In this document: piece after piece, positions 1 to 9,053 of the stretch
Layout: each line of letters opens with the position of its first letter
Position numbering within the stretch: the stretch's first letter is position 1
Assembly: GCA_965262775.1 (NCBI GenBank)
Contig: CBDHFT010000006.1
Location: 1-64,000 of the forward strand
Origin: JASGCL01 sp965262775
Lineage (GTDB): Bacteria > Pseudomonadota > Alphaproteobacteria > JASGCL01
Direction of reading: 5' to 3'
Length of the DNA: 64,000 bases
The notes under the pieces: model-generated
Databases searched by the model: none
What the model was told of the DNA's origin: nothing
The model's input: only the letters and a program-made list of their open reading frames with translations
Translations under genes and position numbers: made by a program

Positions 1-61
1 TATGGTCGGCAGTATCGAAGAAGTGGTAAGCCGCGCCAAAGAATTGGCGAAAGCTGCTTAA
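1..61 (+). CDS. atpD: F1 ATP synthase subunit beta, C-terminal end (partial)
   Basis: Only the last 19 codons and the TAA stop lie in the window. The peptide MVGSIEEVVSRAKELAKAA resembles the C-terminal helix of F1 beta subunits, which commonly read YMVGxIEE followed by a KAK-type tail. The atpC gene follows 25 bases downstream on the same strand, the usual order at the end of an atp operon. The catalytic part is outside the window, so the call rests on this short match plus the neighbour. Confidence 0.8.
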   Translation, partial: MVGSIEEVVSRAKELAKAA

Positions 62-86
62 AGCAAATAAACGCAGATAAAGGCAC

Positions 87-515
87 ATGGCAAGCGAACA
101 ATTACAAATTGATATTATTGCACCGCGGGGAACATTATTTAGCGGCAGTGGCGATATGGTGATTGTGCCAGGCGACGACGGCGATATGGGTATTTTGCGT
201 GGCCATATTGCAACCATTGCCGCCTTGCGTCCAGGTTTGCTGTGGTTATACATGGGTGGTAAATTGGCAAAGAAGTTTTTTTTGACGGGCGGGTTCGCCG
301 ATATCAACGATACAAAACTGGTGGTGTTGGCAACCGCCGCCGAAGATATTGATAAAATCGACATCAAAAATGCTGAAAAAGAAATAAAAGAATTATCCGA
401 CCAATTAAAAGGTGAAAAAAATGAATCCCAGGGGCTTATTATCGAGCAAAAATTGCTGGTTGCCAAGGCAAGACTTGAAGCCGTTGAACTATCAAGAGAA
501 AAGATTTATTCTTAA
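87..515 (+). CDS. atpC: F1 ATP synthase subunit epsilon
   Basis: 142 residues, normal for the family. The subunit sits in the central stalk of the F1Fo ATP synthase on the cytoplasmic face of the inner membrane and inhibits ATP hydrolysis. Residues 8-85 form the beta-sandwich domain, with the typical IDIIAPRGTLFSG opening and the VPGDDGDMGILRGH segment (compare E. coli GSEGELGIYPGH). Residues 90-140 are the charged helical hairpin. An AAAGG ribosome-binding site lies just upstream of the ATG. It directly follows atpD and is probably the last gene of the operon. Confidence 0.95.
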   Translation: MASEQLQIDIIAPRGTLFSGSGDMVIVPGDDGDMGILRGHIATIAALRPGLLWLYMGGKLAKKFFLTGGFADINDTKLVVLATAAEDIDKIDIKNAEKEIKELSDQLKGEKNESQGLIIEQKLLVAKARLEAVELSREKIYS

Positions 516-540
516 CACGAATCGTAGTATCATCTTTGGC

Positions 541-2385
541 ATGGTCTATATGTACATGCGGGGTAATCGCCATATTCATTTGGCTTGGGCAAGGTTATCA
601 ATATTGTTACTATTATGCGGGGTGCTAGGTGGCGGTGGCATGGCTCATGCCGCCTTTAATGCCCCGCCCGCCAATGCCGCGCCCTTGGTATTAAACGCCA
701 GCGACCAAGCCATATACAAAAAAGCATTTGCCGCGGTGCGCAACAAGCAATTTGGCGTGGCAAAAAATCTTATCCAGACTGTGCAAAATCCCCTGTTGTC
801 ACCCGCGGTGTTGGCGCAAATTTATGTTCACCCCGATTACAAAAGTGACATAACCGAATTAACCAGGTGGTTAGAAAAATACAAAGACCAGGGCATGGCG
901 CGTTATATTTATCAACTGGCCCTGATAAAAAGAGGGTCAAAGAAAAAAATAGTTATTGTCGAACCCGAAAAGCCAAGCCTGCCGTTGGACATGATGGATG
1001 AAAAAGCACAAAAAGATTTTTTGGCGCAACAAAATGATAAGGGGTTGGATGCGGGCGAATTCGCCCTGAGTAGTTTGGAACGCCAAGTGGTTGATTTGCG
1101 GCGCATGGTTAAACGCGATAAGTTATTCGAAGCCGTTGCCCTGACGCGAAAAAATGTTACCGAAGAAAATCAACAAAACAATCCAGCCTTGTTGGATAGA
1201 ATGTTTGCCATCACCATTTCCAGTTTTTATTTTGCGCAACGTTACGATAATGCCAGCACCCTGGCCCAGGAAGCGGTGGAGGTATTGAAAGACAAGGCAA
1301 TAGAAAGTGCCTGGTGGGGCGGGCTTGCCCAATGGCAACAAAGTAATTATCAAGAAGCCGCCAATTTGTTTGACTTGGCAAGCAAAAGCCGCGACCTGTT
1401 TTTGCAATCGGCGGCCTATTTTTGGAAAGGGCGTTGCTTGGCAACGATGGAGAAAGAAGACCTCGCCCTGAAGGAAGTTGTCAATGCGGCAAAAAATCCA
1501 ACGACTTTTTATGGTCAGATAGCTTTAAAATATTTGGCGCCCAATAATAAATTAAACGACATGGCTGTTTTTGGTGAAAACCCCACGGCCAACCCACGTA
1601 TTTTATCGCGCTTGGCACAAACCCCCGTTATAGCCCGCGGCTTTGCTTTGCTTAATATCGACGAACCAGAATTGGCGATGTTGGAGTGGCAATTTATTTT
1701 GGACAAATTAAATAGGTCTTACAGCGAAAACCTTCTTGCGGTGGCGGATAATTATCAATTGCAACACACGGGGATGAGGTTGGCCATGCATTTAGAAAAA
1801 ATTTCTGGGCGTTATTATGGCCGTGCTTTGTTCCCTATGATACAGGGGGGTGATAAAAATTTAAAACCAGACGACGCGGCCATTGCCCTTGCCGTGGCGC
1901 GTCAGGAATCGCACTTTTTTCCTTATGCTATCAGCGGCAGTGGCGCGGTGGGCATGATGCAGATAATGCCCAAAACCGCAACCATGATAAGCCGTTGGGA
2001 TGGATTTGAAGATTTAATGCACCGATACAATGATAACAAACGCCCTTCAAGATATGATTTATTCGATCCAGAATTAAATTTGATAATGGGTACGCGTTAT
2101 TTGGCGTCGTTGCTGAAGCTGGATGACTTCGATGGTAATTTGATATTCGCCGTGGCGTCCTATAATGGCGGGCCCAACAATGTTCGCAAATGGGTGAAGA
2201 ATAAAAAAATCTATCAAAAAGATCCGCTGTTGTTTATCGAATCCATCCCGTTTCGCGAAACGCGGCTTTATGTTGCGCGGGTCTTGGCAAATTATTGGGT
2301 ATATAGTAGCATGTTACAACTTACCCCCAGCACCCTGACCGACGTGGTTAATAACCGTTGGCCTATCAAATTTATTGGGGAGTAA
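541..2385 (+). CDS. Soluble lytic murein transglycosylase (Slt family)
   Basis: A periplasmic peptidoglycan-cleaving enzyme that produces 1,6-anhydromuropeptides. From the ATG at 541 it has 614 residues, close to E. coli Slt70. The N-terminus is a signal peptide (hydrophobic SILLLLCGVLGGGG, then AHA). The middle is a long alpha-helical superhelix, and the C-terminal SLT domain starts near residue 445. The catalytic glutamate lies in VARQESHF (about residue 456), followed by GAVGMMQIMPKTA and the VASYNGG motif. The frame stays open upstream to 412, but that would overlap atpC and give no secretion signal at the start. ATG codons at 550 and 556 are also possible starts. Confidence 0.92.
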   Translation: MVYMYMRGNRHIHLAWARLSILLLLCGVLGGGGMAHAAFNAPPANAAPLVLNASDQAIYKKAFAAVRNKQFGVAKNLIQTVQNPLLSPAVLAQIYVHPDYKSDITELTRWLEKYKDQGMARYIYQLALIKRGSKKKIVIVEPEKPSLPLDMMDEKAQKDFLAQQNDKGLDAGEFALSSLERQVVDLRRMVKRDKLFEAVALTRKNVTEENQQNNPALLDRMFAITISSFYFAQRYDNASTLAQEAVEVLKDKAIESAWWGGLAQWQQSNYQEAANLFDLASKSRDLFLQSAAYFWKGRCLATMEKEDLALKEVVNAAKNPTTFYGQIALKYLAPNNKLNDMAVFGENPTANPRILSRLAQTPVIARGFALLNIDEPELAMLEWQFILDKLNRSYSENLLAVADNYQLQHTGMRLAMHLEKISGRYYGRALFPMIQGGDKNLKPDDAAIALAVARQESHFFPYAISGSGAVGMMQIMPKTATMISRWDGFEDLMHRYNDNKRPSRYDLFDPELNLIMGTRYLASLLKLDDFDGNLIFAVASYNGGPNNVRKWVKNKKIYQKDPLLFIESIPFRETRLYVARVLANYWVYSSMLQLTPSTLTDVVNNRWPIKFIGE

Positions 2386-2400
2386 TATATAACATGAAAC

Positions 2401-2931
2401 ATGCCGCTTGATAACACCCGACCTTTCCTGCCCTTGGGCATAACCGTCATCACCCTGTCGGACACGCGCGATGCCAAAACTGATAAATCAGGCGATATAT
2501 TGGTGGAATTAATAACCGCGGCGGGCCACCATATTCATGACCGCCAATTGTTAAAAGATTCGCAAAGCGACATCATCATGGCGTTGGAAAAAATCCACGA
2601 TGAAAAAAAATCACCCGTGGTTATTTTAACGGGCGGCACGGGCATTACCGCGCGCGACATAACACCCGAAGCCTTGCAGGCATTTTCAAAAAAATATAAC
2701 GGGAAAGAAATTGTGGGTTTCGGCGAATTATTTAGGCAATTATCCTATGAAAAAATTGGCACCTCGACCATGCAATCGCGTGCGGTGGCTTATGTTGCGG
2801 GTGGGCTTTTGTTGTTTGCCTTGCCTGGTTCGCCATCGGCGGTGCGCGATGCTTGGCAAATGTTATTGTTAAGCCAATTGGATAACCGTCATCGCCCCTG
2901 CAATTTTGTTGAATTGCTGGACAGGATATAA
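2401..2931 (+). CDS. moaB: Molybdopterin adenylyltransferase-type protein MoaB
   Basis: 176 residues, the usual size of MoaB/MogA proteins, which bind molybdopterin and activate it for molybdenum insertion. The fold begins at GITVITLSDTR (residues 10-20). The substrate-binding motif LTGGTGITARDITPEA is near residues 76-91, and the conserved LPGSPSAVRDAW is near residue 140. It lies 15 bases after the transglycosylase gene. The other molybdenum cofactor genes (moeA, moaD, moaE) are about 6 kb away on the opposite strand; moaA and moaC are not in this window. Confidence 0.92.
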   Translation: MPLDNTRPFLPLGITVITLSDTRDAKTDKSGDILVELITAAGHHIHDRQLLKDSQSDIIMALEKIHDEKKSPVVILTGGTGITARDITPEALQAFSKKYNGKEIVGFGELFRQLSYEKIGTSTMQSRAVAYVAGGLLLFALPGSPSAVRDAWQMLLLSQLDNRHRPCNFVELLDRI

Positions 2932-2947
2932 GACAGGATATAATTCC

Positions 2948-3469
2948 TTACTTAACCTTTAACGGCAAACCCGCCACCATCAATTCAACATGGTTTGCGA
3001 TTTTGGCTATCTGTTGATGCAACAGCCCCAGGGTTTGGCAAAAATCGCGGGTTTCTTTGTCGCCGCTGACGGGTGAAAAATTTATTTCATCGCTGACGAT
3101 GATAATTTTTTTGGCGGGGCTAAGTTGTAGCGCCGACAACAATTCGTCGCTGGATTGTTCAACAGATTGCTTGTTATAAATAATATTAAACAACCACAGG
3201 GCAAGGCTGTCGACCATCACCACGCCGTGGATTTTTTTTATGGTTTCGGGCACATGCAACCCATCCTCGACCGTTTGCCAATTTTTTTGCCGTGCCGCCC
3301 GTTCGGCAACATGAAGCAAGGATTTTTTTTTCATACCATCATCGGCAATGATAGCCGTGGCGAGGTAGGTCAACCCATCCCCCGCTTGGGCATATTGTTC
3401 GGCGACGGTTAAGCCGTGGGCCGTTTTGCCCGAAGATTGCCCGCCCAAGATAAAATGAATATCAGCCAT
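2948..3469 (-). CDS. cobU: Adenosylcobinamide kinase / guanylyltransferase
   Basis: 173 residues, typical of CobU/CobP, which phosphorylates adenosylcobinamide and then transfers GMP to it in nucleotide-loop assembly of coenzyme B12. The P-loop is FILGGQSSGKTA at residues 6-17. The family-typical YLATA is near residue 35, RQKNWQTVE near residue 60, and VMVDSLALWLFN in the middle. The C-terminal NHVELMVAGLPLKVK matches the conserved end. No other cobalamin gene is in the window, so the enzyme may serve B12 salvage (inference). It is convergent with moaB. Confidence 0.85.
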   Translation of the reverse strand: MADIHFILGGQSSGKTAHGLTVAEQYAQAGDGLTYLATAIIADDGMKKKSLLHVAERAARQKNWQTVEDGLHVPETIKKIHGVVMVDSLALWLFNIIYNKQSVEQSSDELLSALQLSPAKKIIIVSDEINFSPVSGDKETRDFCQTLGLLHQQIAKIANHVELMVAGLPLKVK

Positions 3470-3592
3470 GTCGTGTAATGTCTTTATATAGCACTTGATA
3501 AAGATTGTATATTGCTTGCAAATACCTTAATGTAGCCATTGACAAATTTCAACCTAATATAAACCTCGATAAAAAAAAAGGAAAAAACATCC

Positions 3593-4183
3593 ATGCCACA
3601 ATTATCAACCGAAGGCCAAAAATTATTATTTACCGATGCTCGCACCTATCACGGTTGGCAAAACAAACCCGTTGATAAAAAATTATTACAAGAAATTTAT
3701 GAATTGATGAAATGGGCACCCACGTCGTTGAATTCTCAACCCATTCACATTGCCTTTCTTACCACCAACGCCGCCAAAGAAAAATTGCTGGCATGTTTGA
3801 TGCCAGGCAATGTCGACCATACCCGCGCCGCGCCCGTCACCGCCATTCTTTCGCATGACACAAAATTCTTTGAACATTTGCCAAAAAATTTTCCTGCCGC
3901 CCCCGCTATGAAAGAAGTTTTTAGCAACAACGCCGCGGCGGCCGAAACCACCGCCCTTCGCAACAGTTCCATTCAGGGCGGGTATTTTATCTTGGCGGCG
4001 CGCGCCCTGGGGCTGGATGCCTGCGGCATGTCGGGCTTTGATAATGGCAAAGTGGATAAAGAATTTTTTGCCGACGGGCGTTTCAAAACCAATTTTTTAT
4101 GCAACCTTGGTTATGGCGACGCCAGCAAATTATACCCGCGTGGCCCACGCCATGGTTTTGATGAATCTTGTGAAATAATATAA
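3593..4183 (+). CDS. Nitroreductase family protein, RutE/HadB-like
   Basis: 196 residues. The sequence resembles the RutE group (malonic semialdehyde reductase / NADH dehydrogenase-like flavoproteins): DARTYHGWQNKPVDKKLL near residue 15, KWAPTSLNSQP at 42-52 (FMN-binding loop), AAPVTAIL near 80, and a GYGDASKLYPRGPR segment near the end. An AAGG ribosome-binding site precedes the ATG. It is divergent from cobU. No pyrimidine-degradation genes are nearby, so the natural substrate is unknown and RutE function is not claimed. Confidence 0.8.
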   Translation: MPQLSTEGQKLLFTDARTYHGWQNKPVDKKLLQEIYELMKWAPTSLNSQPIHIAFLTTNAAKEKLLACLMPGNVDHTRAAPVTAILSHDTKFFEHLPKNFPAAPAMKEVFSNNAAAAETTALRNSSIQGGYFILAARALGLDACGMSGFDNGKVDKEFFADGRFKTNFLCNLGYGDASKLYPRGPRHGFDESCEII

Positions 4184-4202
4184 ATTGTAGGAGCCTCCTC
4201 AT

Positions 4203-4952
4203 TTGTCCTCTTTAACCTCCGCTATTATTTTGGCGGCGGGGTTTGGCAAAAGATTAAAACCCCTGACCGACCATACGCCCAAACCCTTGGTGCGGGTGGC
4301 GGGGCAACCGACGCTGGGGCGGTTGTTGCAAGCATGTAAAAATGAGCGCATCCAGCAGGTGATAATCAACAGCCACCATTTGCCCATGGAAATTAATTCT
4401 TACATGAAAAATGAAGGAGAAAAAATCCTTGGCGATATTCATTACCGTATTGTTTACGAACCCGAAATTTTAGAAACGGGCGGTGGGGTTAAAAATATTT
4501 TACCCCTGCTTGGCGACGCACCATTTTTTGTCATCAATGGCGATAGTTTCTGGCAAGATGACGAACTTTTGCCTCGCCTCGCCAAGGGGTTTGATGAAAA
4601 AAAAATGGCGGGGTTGTTGGCGCTCGCCAGCCGCGAGCAAGTGGTCGCCACCAGCATCAACCATGGGGATTTTGCGCCCGATGCACTGGCGCGGGATGAT
4701 GCAACCGCCGCGCCGACTTTCCCATTACAACGCGATAGGGGGGAAGGCTCGCTGATATTCTGCGGCGTTCAAATTCTTACCGCTGGTTTGTTCAAGGGGG
4801 TGGCGGAGGATTTCTTTTCGCTTAATAAAATTTATGACAAGGCCTTGGCACAGCAACGGTTGCATGGTTTAAAAATAAATGGCCAATTTTTTACCGTGGG
4901 CACGGTGGCGGATATTACCCTGGCTGAAAATATTTTGGAAAAGAATTCTTAA
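4203..4952 (+). CDS. Sugar-1-phosphate nucleotidyltransferase (MurU-like)
   Basis: 249 residues with the nucleotidyltransferase signature AIILAAGFGKRLKPLTDHTP at residues 7-26, KPLVRVAGQP after it, EPEILETGGGVKN near 92, and the metal-binding FFVINGDSFW near 115. Length and motifs fit the single-domain MurU group (N-acetylmuramate-1-phosphate uridylyltransferase, peptidoglycan recycling), but a mannose- or glucose-1-phosphate enzyme is not excluded. The start is a TTG, chosen because TAGGAG stands 9 bases upstream and the signature begins at once. No amgK-type kinase gene is adjacent. It ends 7 bases from the convergent pgk. Confidence 0.82.
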   Translation: MSSLTSAIILAAGFGKRLKPLTDHTPKPLVRVAGQPTLGRLLQACKNERIQQVIINSHHLPMEINSYMKNEGEKILGDIHYRIVYEPEILETGGGVKNILPLLGDAPFFVINGDSFWQDDELLPRLAKGFDEKKMAGLLALASREQVVATSINHGDFAPDALARDDATAAPTFPLQRDRGEGSLIFCGVQILTAGLFKGVAEDFFSLNKIYDKALAQQRLHGLKINGQFFTVGTVADITLAENILEKNS

Positions 4953-4959
4953 AAAATAT

Positions 4960-6150
4960 TTATTTGCTTAGTTCCAGCGCGGCAATGCCAGGAAGTTTTT
5001 TCCCTTCCAGCCATTCCAAAAACGCGCCGCCCGCGGTCGATAAATAAGTTAGGTCGTTTTCTATACCCGCATGGTGCATGGCGGCCGCGGTGTCGCCCCC
5101 GCCCGCGACCGAAATTAATTTTTTTTGGCGGGTTAATGCCGCCGCGGCGCGTGCAACCTGCACCGTGCCCTGGTCAAATGGGGGAATTTCAAACGCCCCC
5201 AAAGGGCCGTTCCACAATATGGTTTTTACCTGTTGCAGGGTTGCAATGTTGGCGGCGATTGTTTTTTCGCCGACATCCAATATCATCGCGTCATCGGCCA
5301 ATGGCTCGCCAATATTTTTGGTTTTGGTGTTGGCGCCGATAGCCAATTTGTTGGCCACCACCACATCGACAGGCAAATGCAATTGGCAACCATGCTTCTT
5401 GGCCTCGCTCATGATTTTTTGTGCGGTTGGCATTTGTTCATCCTCCACCAGCGATTTTCCCACCGCGAAACCTTGCGCTTTTAAAAAACTATTTGCCATC
5501 GCGCCGCCAATAATCAAATGTTGAAGGCGTGGTAATAAAAATTCTAAGATGGATATTTTGCTGGAAATTTTTGCCCCGCCCACTATGCCCAGCACGGGTT
5601 TTTGGGGTGAGACCAAAACCTGTTCCAGCGCGGCAACCTCCGCCAGCAAGGACGGCCCCGCGAAGGACGGCAAAAATTGGGTGATACCATCAACCGACGC
5701 ATGTTTGCGGTGGCTTACCGAAAAGGCGTCGTTGATATAGACATCGCCCAAGCGCGCCAAGGCTTCGGCAAAACCTTTATCATTGTCTTCTTCGCCATTA
5801 TGAAATCGTAGATTTTCGGCAAGAAAAATCCTGGCTTCAGTATTTTTTATCGTTTGCAATATTTCGTTGCCGATGCAGTCAGGCAAAAAAACAACTTTTT
5901 CTTCGAGGAGCTCGCCCATTTTGTGCGCGATGGGTTCTAAACTATATTTCATGTTTCTTGCGCCATCGGGCCGACCAAGGTGCGATAGAACAACAACCTT
6001 TGCCGCCCCATCCTGCAACCAAGTTTTTATGGATGGCAAAAACCTGACCAAGCGCGTGGTATCGGTAATGTCCCCATCCTTGATAGGCAGGTTAAGGTCG
6101 GCGCGCACAACCAATGTTTTTTGTTGATAATCTTTTGCAAGTGATAACAT
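4960..6150 (-). CDS. pgk: Phosphoglycerate kinase
   Basis: 396 residues, normal length. The cytoplasmic glycolytic enzyme transfers phosphate between 1,3-bisphosphoglycerate and ADP. The N-domain shows VVRADLNLPIKDGDITD (residues 14-30), VVLSHLGRPDG near 54, and LAENLRFHNGEEDND near 112. The C-domain shows LGIVGGAKISSKI near 190, ILWNGPLGAFE near 310, and the nucleotide-binding VAGGGDTAAA followed by STAGGAFLEWLEGK. It stands alone between convergent and divergent neighbours; gap is not adjacent. Confidence 0.97.
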   Translation of the reverse strand: MLSLAKDYQQKTLVVRADLNLPIKDGDITDTTRLVRFLPSIKTWLQDGAAKVVVLSHLGRPDGARNMKYSLEPIAHKMGELLEEKVVFLPDCIGNEILQTIKNTEARIFLAENLRFHNGEEDNDKGFAEALARLGDVYINDAFSVSHRKHASVDGITQFLPSFAGPSLLAEVAALEQVLVSPQKPVLGIVGGAKISSKISILEFLLPRLQHLIIGGAMANSFLKAQGFAVGKSLVEDEQMPTAQKIMSEAKKHGCQLHLPVDVVVANKLAIGANTKTKNIGEPLADDAMILDVGEKTIAANIATLQQVKTILWNGPLGAFEIPPFDQGTVQVARAAAALTRQKKLISVAGGGDTAAAMHHAGIENDLTYLSTAGGAFLEWLEGKKLPGIAALELSK

Positions 6151-6226
6151 AAATGTGGTATGATTTTTTTACATAACAATTTTACTATAAAAAAACAAGT
6201 TGCGCGGGCCATAACCTTCAATCTTC

Positions 6227-7552
6227 ATGCTCGATTATTTCCTTCATAACCCCAATGCTATTTTGCTTTTGCCATTTGTTGGCTTGTTGCTTTGTTTGGC
6301 CTTGGCGCCATTATTTTTTAAAGATGTCTGGGACAGGCATTTTGATAAAATAACCCTGTTCTGGATTTTGTTGGTTTTTGTGCCGTTGATATTTATTTTG
6401 GGCTGGGATGAAGCCTTGGTGGCGGTGCTGCATATGGCATTTTATGAATACTTGCCCTTTGTTATTTTGTTGGTGACTTTATTTGTTATTTCGGGCGGCA
6501 TCACCATTCAAGGGTATTTTGACGGCACGCCCGCCAAAAATTTGCAATTGTTGTTGTTGGGCACGGTGTTGGCTAGCGTCATGGGCACCATGGGTGCGGC
6601 GATGTTGTTGATAAGGCCGCTGTTGAGGATAGCCAGGGAGCGCAAACATCAAGCGCACCTTGTGCTATTTTTTATTATTTTGGTGGGGAATATTGGCGGG
6701 GCCTTGACACCCTTGGGCGATCCGCCGTTGTTTTTGGGCTTCCTGCAGGGGGTGGATTTTTTCTGGCCATTGCAAAACCTATGGGCGCCGTGGTTGGTGG
6801 CGGTTTCCATTCTTTCCGTGGTTTTTTATGCGCTTGATAGTTATTGGTGGCGCGCCGAGAGGGCCGTGGCATTAAAGCCGCAAAAATTGCAAGTCAGGGG
6901 CATCCATAATTTTTTATTTTTGGGGTTGGTGATTGCAAATTTATTGTTGACCGCGGTGTGGCAAAACAATGAAGTGGTGGAATTTTTTTGGGTCGAGGTT
7001 GCCATGAAATCGCTCATTCGCGATGGAATATTTTTGTTGTTGGCTTTCTTTGCTTATCGCACCACGCCAAAAACAAATTACCAAGAAAATAATTTTAATT
7101 TTGCGCCGCCGCGCGAAATGGCTATTTTATTCTTTGGCATTTTTATGACACTTATCCCCGTTATGGATTTCCTATCGGGGGAGGGGGGGCAGATGGTAAG
7201 GCACGACCTGTTGGCGGCGTCAGAATTGCCCAGTCCCGTTTTGTATTTTTGGTTGACGGGAATTTTTTCCAGTTTGCTTGATAACGCCCCGACCTATTTG
7301 GTGTTTTTCAAATTGGCCAATGGGCAAGCCAGTGATTTAATGGCCAACCAACCAACCGTGTTGATGGCTATTTCGCTGGGTGCGGTTTTTATGGGGGCGA
7401 ATAGTTATATCGGCAACGCCCCCAATTTTATGATTAAGACAATCGCCGACCAACAAAAAATTAAAACATTACATTTTTTTGCTTATATGTTTTATTCGTT
7501 GATTGTTTTGTTACCAATCTATTTCCTTATTCAATATTTGTTTTTACAATAA
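6227..7552 (+). CDS. Sodium:proton antiporter-like membrane transporter (ion transporter superfamily)
   Basis: 441 residues with about eleven hydrophobic segments spread over the whole length. Motifs of the NhaD/CitMHS type are visible: the paired half-sites NIGGALTPLGDPPLFLGFLQ (about residues 157-176) and SSLLDNAPTYLVFF (about 345-358), with GANSYIGNAPNFMIK near 390. Bacterial members of this group are usually annotated as sodium:proton antiporters, sometimes as citrate carriers. The ion is inferred from family resemblance only. It is divergent from pgk with a 76-base gap, and followed by the DUF192 gene in the same direction. Confidence 0.72.
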   Translation: MLDYFLHNPNAILLLPFVGLLLCLALAPLFFKDVWDRHFDKITLFWILLVFVPLIFILGWDEALVAVLHMAFYEYLPFVILLVTLFVISGGITIQGYFDGTPAKNLQLLLLGTVLASVMGTMGAAMLLIRPLLRIARERKHQAHLVLFFIILVGNIGGALTPLGDPPLFLGFLQGVDFFWPLQNLWAPWLVAVSILSVVFYALDSYWWRAERAVALKPQKLQVRGIHNFLFLGLVIANLLLTAVWQNNEVVEFFWVEVAMKSLIRDGIFLLLAFFAYRTTPKTNYQENNFNFAPPREMAILFFGIFMTLIPVMDFLSGEGGQMVRHDLLAASELPSPVLYFWLTGIFSSLLDNAPTYLVFFKLANGQASDLMANQPTVLMAISLGAVFMGANSYIGNAPNFMIKTIADQQKIKTLHFFAYMFYSLIVLLPIYFLIQYLFLQ

Positions 7553-7569
7553 CCTAAGAATGTATTTTT

Positions 7570-8058
7570 ATGAAATTATTATTGAGGAGCGGGTTGGTTT
7601 TTTTAATCTTGGCTTGGGCAGGTCAAACGATTAACCCCATGGCTTGGGCAGGGCAGGGGAGTAGCAAGATGGCGGATAAGGGTGAGAATATAAGGATTAG
7701 ATTCCTGGATAAAAATTCACAGGTTGAAAAAATATCGTTGTGGGTGGAATATGCAATCGATGAAGCAACCCGCGACCAGGGATTGATGTTCAGAACAAAT
7801 TTGCCCGAGCGTGGCGGCATGTTGTTTTTTTTCGATAGACCGCAAATCGTTACCATGTGGATGAAAAATACCATCTTGTCGCTTGATATGATATTTATTG
7901 GGGGGGATAATCGGATTAAGAAAATTGTTCGCAATACCGTGCCCTATAGCGAGGCGGTCATCACTTCGGGTGTGCCAGTCGAATGGGTGTTAGAAATTTT
8001 GGCTGGTGAGGCGGTGGTATATGGCCTAAGGGTGGGCGATAAATTGGTTATTGACTAA
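7570..8058 (+). CDS. Exported DUF192 domain protein
   Basis: 162 residues. A signal peptide occupies residues 1-28 (hydrophobic LVFLILAWAG, small residues near AWAGQG). The rest matches the DUF192 family: WVEYAIDEATRDQGLMFR, then ERGGMLFFFDRPQIVTMWMK and NTILSLDMIFIG, ending VVYGLRVGDKLVID. The family has a compact beta fold and no established biochemical role. It follows the transporter gene by 17 bases, so co-transcription is likely, but a shared function cannot be read from the sequence. Confidence 0.85.
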   Translation: MKLLLRSGLVFLILAWAGQTINPMAWAGQGSSKMADKGENIRIRFLDKNSQVEKISLWVEYAIDEATRDQGLMFRTNLPERGGMLFFFDRPQIVTMWMKNTILSLDMIFIGGDNRIKKIVRNTVPYSEAVITSGVPVEWVLEILAGEAVVYGLRVGDKLVID

Positions 8059-8062
8059 TGGC

Positions 8063-8569
8063 TTATAACATCATGGTCATCGATTTGCCCGTGGTGCTAA
8101 AACCCGCGCGTTGAAAAAACTGCTCCGCCGTCATCGAATCCCCGCGGGTTGGCACAATAACTTCCAACCTTGTCCAATCATTTTTCTTGGCGTGGTCTTT
8201 GATAAAATTCATCAAGGCTTGACCAATACCTTTCGACCTGGCCTCGGGCGAAACATAAACCCCCATGATTTGCCCATACCGCCCCTTGGAACGAAGCGAC
8301 ACGCCTTCCGCCACGGTGATAACACCAACGGCTTGATTATCTTCGCTGTAGGCCAAAATAGCTTGATAACGACCGTCGCTAAGTAAATATTCGGTGGTCT
8401 GCTGAATTTCTTCGGGGCGCGGTAAGTCAGCGGGAAAAAACGATTCGCGTAATAATTTATCAATAAGCAGGGCGACCAAATCCGCATCGCCAGGGTCAGC
8501 CAGTTCTATGGTGTAATGGTTACGAAGACGAAGAGCGTCCCAAAAAGAGGATGATTTATTTATTGCCAT
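8063..8569 (-). CDS. GNAT family N-acetyltransferase
   Basis: 168 residues. The acetyl-CoA-binding region is clear: GQIMGVYVSPEARSKGIGQA (motif A with the R/Q-x-x-G-x-G/A pattern, near residues 102-121), then LMNFIKDHAKKNDWTRLEV and FFQRAGFSTTG. The acceptor cannot be predicted. The start ATG lies inside the end of moaE, overlapping it by 10 bases, so translation is probably coupled as the last gene of the moeA-moaD-moaE operon. Confidence 0.85.
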   Translation of the reverse strand: MAINKSSSFWDALRLRNHYTIELADPGDADLVALLIDKLLRESFFPADLPRPEEIQQTTEYLLSDGRYQAILAYSEDNQAVGVITVAEGVSLRSKGRYGQIMGVYVSPEARSKGIGQALMNFIKDHAKKNDWTRLEVIVPTRGDSMTAEQFFQRAGFSTTGKSMTMML

Positions 8570-9033
8570 TTTTTTGCAGCATCAATGTCAGCAGGTTTTT
8601 GTTCGGGCCAATGGGATTGATGATTCTCCGTCATGATTTCTTCTTTCCAAAATGGCGCTTCGGCTTTCAAATAATCCATTATCATTTCGGCGGCCTGGAA
8701 AGAATCGGCGCGGTGCGCCGCCGCCACGCCAACCACCACAATATGATCGCGCGGGGCAATGTCGCCCACGCGGTGCACCACCATGACCTTATGCAATAAA
8801 AATTTCTTCCGCGCCGCGGCGATGATATTATTTATAGTTTGCTCGGTCATTTTGTCATAATATTCTATCGTCATTTTTTTTATCGCGCCTTGTTGGTTGT
8901 GGCCGCGCATAACCCCCGTAAAAACCACCACCGCGCCAACCCCGCCGCCCTCATCATCTAAGAAATCATAAACTTCCTTGTAAAATATCGCGGGGTTTAT
9001 TTTTTCCGCTTGGATAATAATTTTGTCTTTCAT
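8560..9033 (-). CDS. moaE: Molybdopterin synthase catalytic subunit
   Basis: 157 residues, family length about 150. MoaE with MoaD converts cyclic pyranopterin monophosphate to molybdopterin. Family motifs: VVVFTGVMRGHNQQG (about 36-50), LHKVMVVHRVGDIAPRDHIV (about 80-100), VAAAHRADSFQAAEMIMDYL (about 105-124), and the active-site lysine region LKAEAPFWKEE. It follows moaD after 20 bases and overlaps the downstream GNAT gene. Confidence 0.95.
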   Translation of the reverse strand: MKDKIIIQAEKINPAIFYKEVYDFLDDEGGGVGAVVVFTGVMRGHNQQGAIKKMTIEYYDKMTEQTINNIIAAARKKFLLHKVMVVHRVGDIAPRDHIVVVGVAAAHRADSFQAAEMIMDYLKAEAPFWKEEIMTENHQSHWPEQKPADIDAAKKWQ

Positions 9034-9053
9034 TTTTTTATGACTACCTTTTT

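Noticed and set aside
412..540. N-terminal extension of the lytic transglycosylase into atpC
   Set aside because: It would overlap atpC by over 100 bases and put a non-secretory sequence before the signal peptide; ATG 541 fits better.
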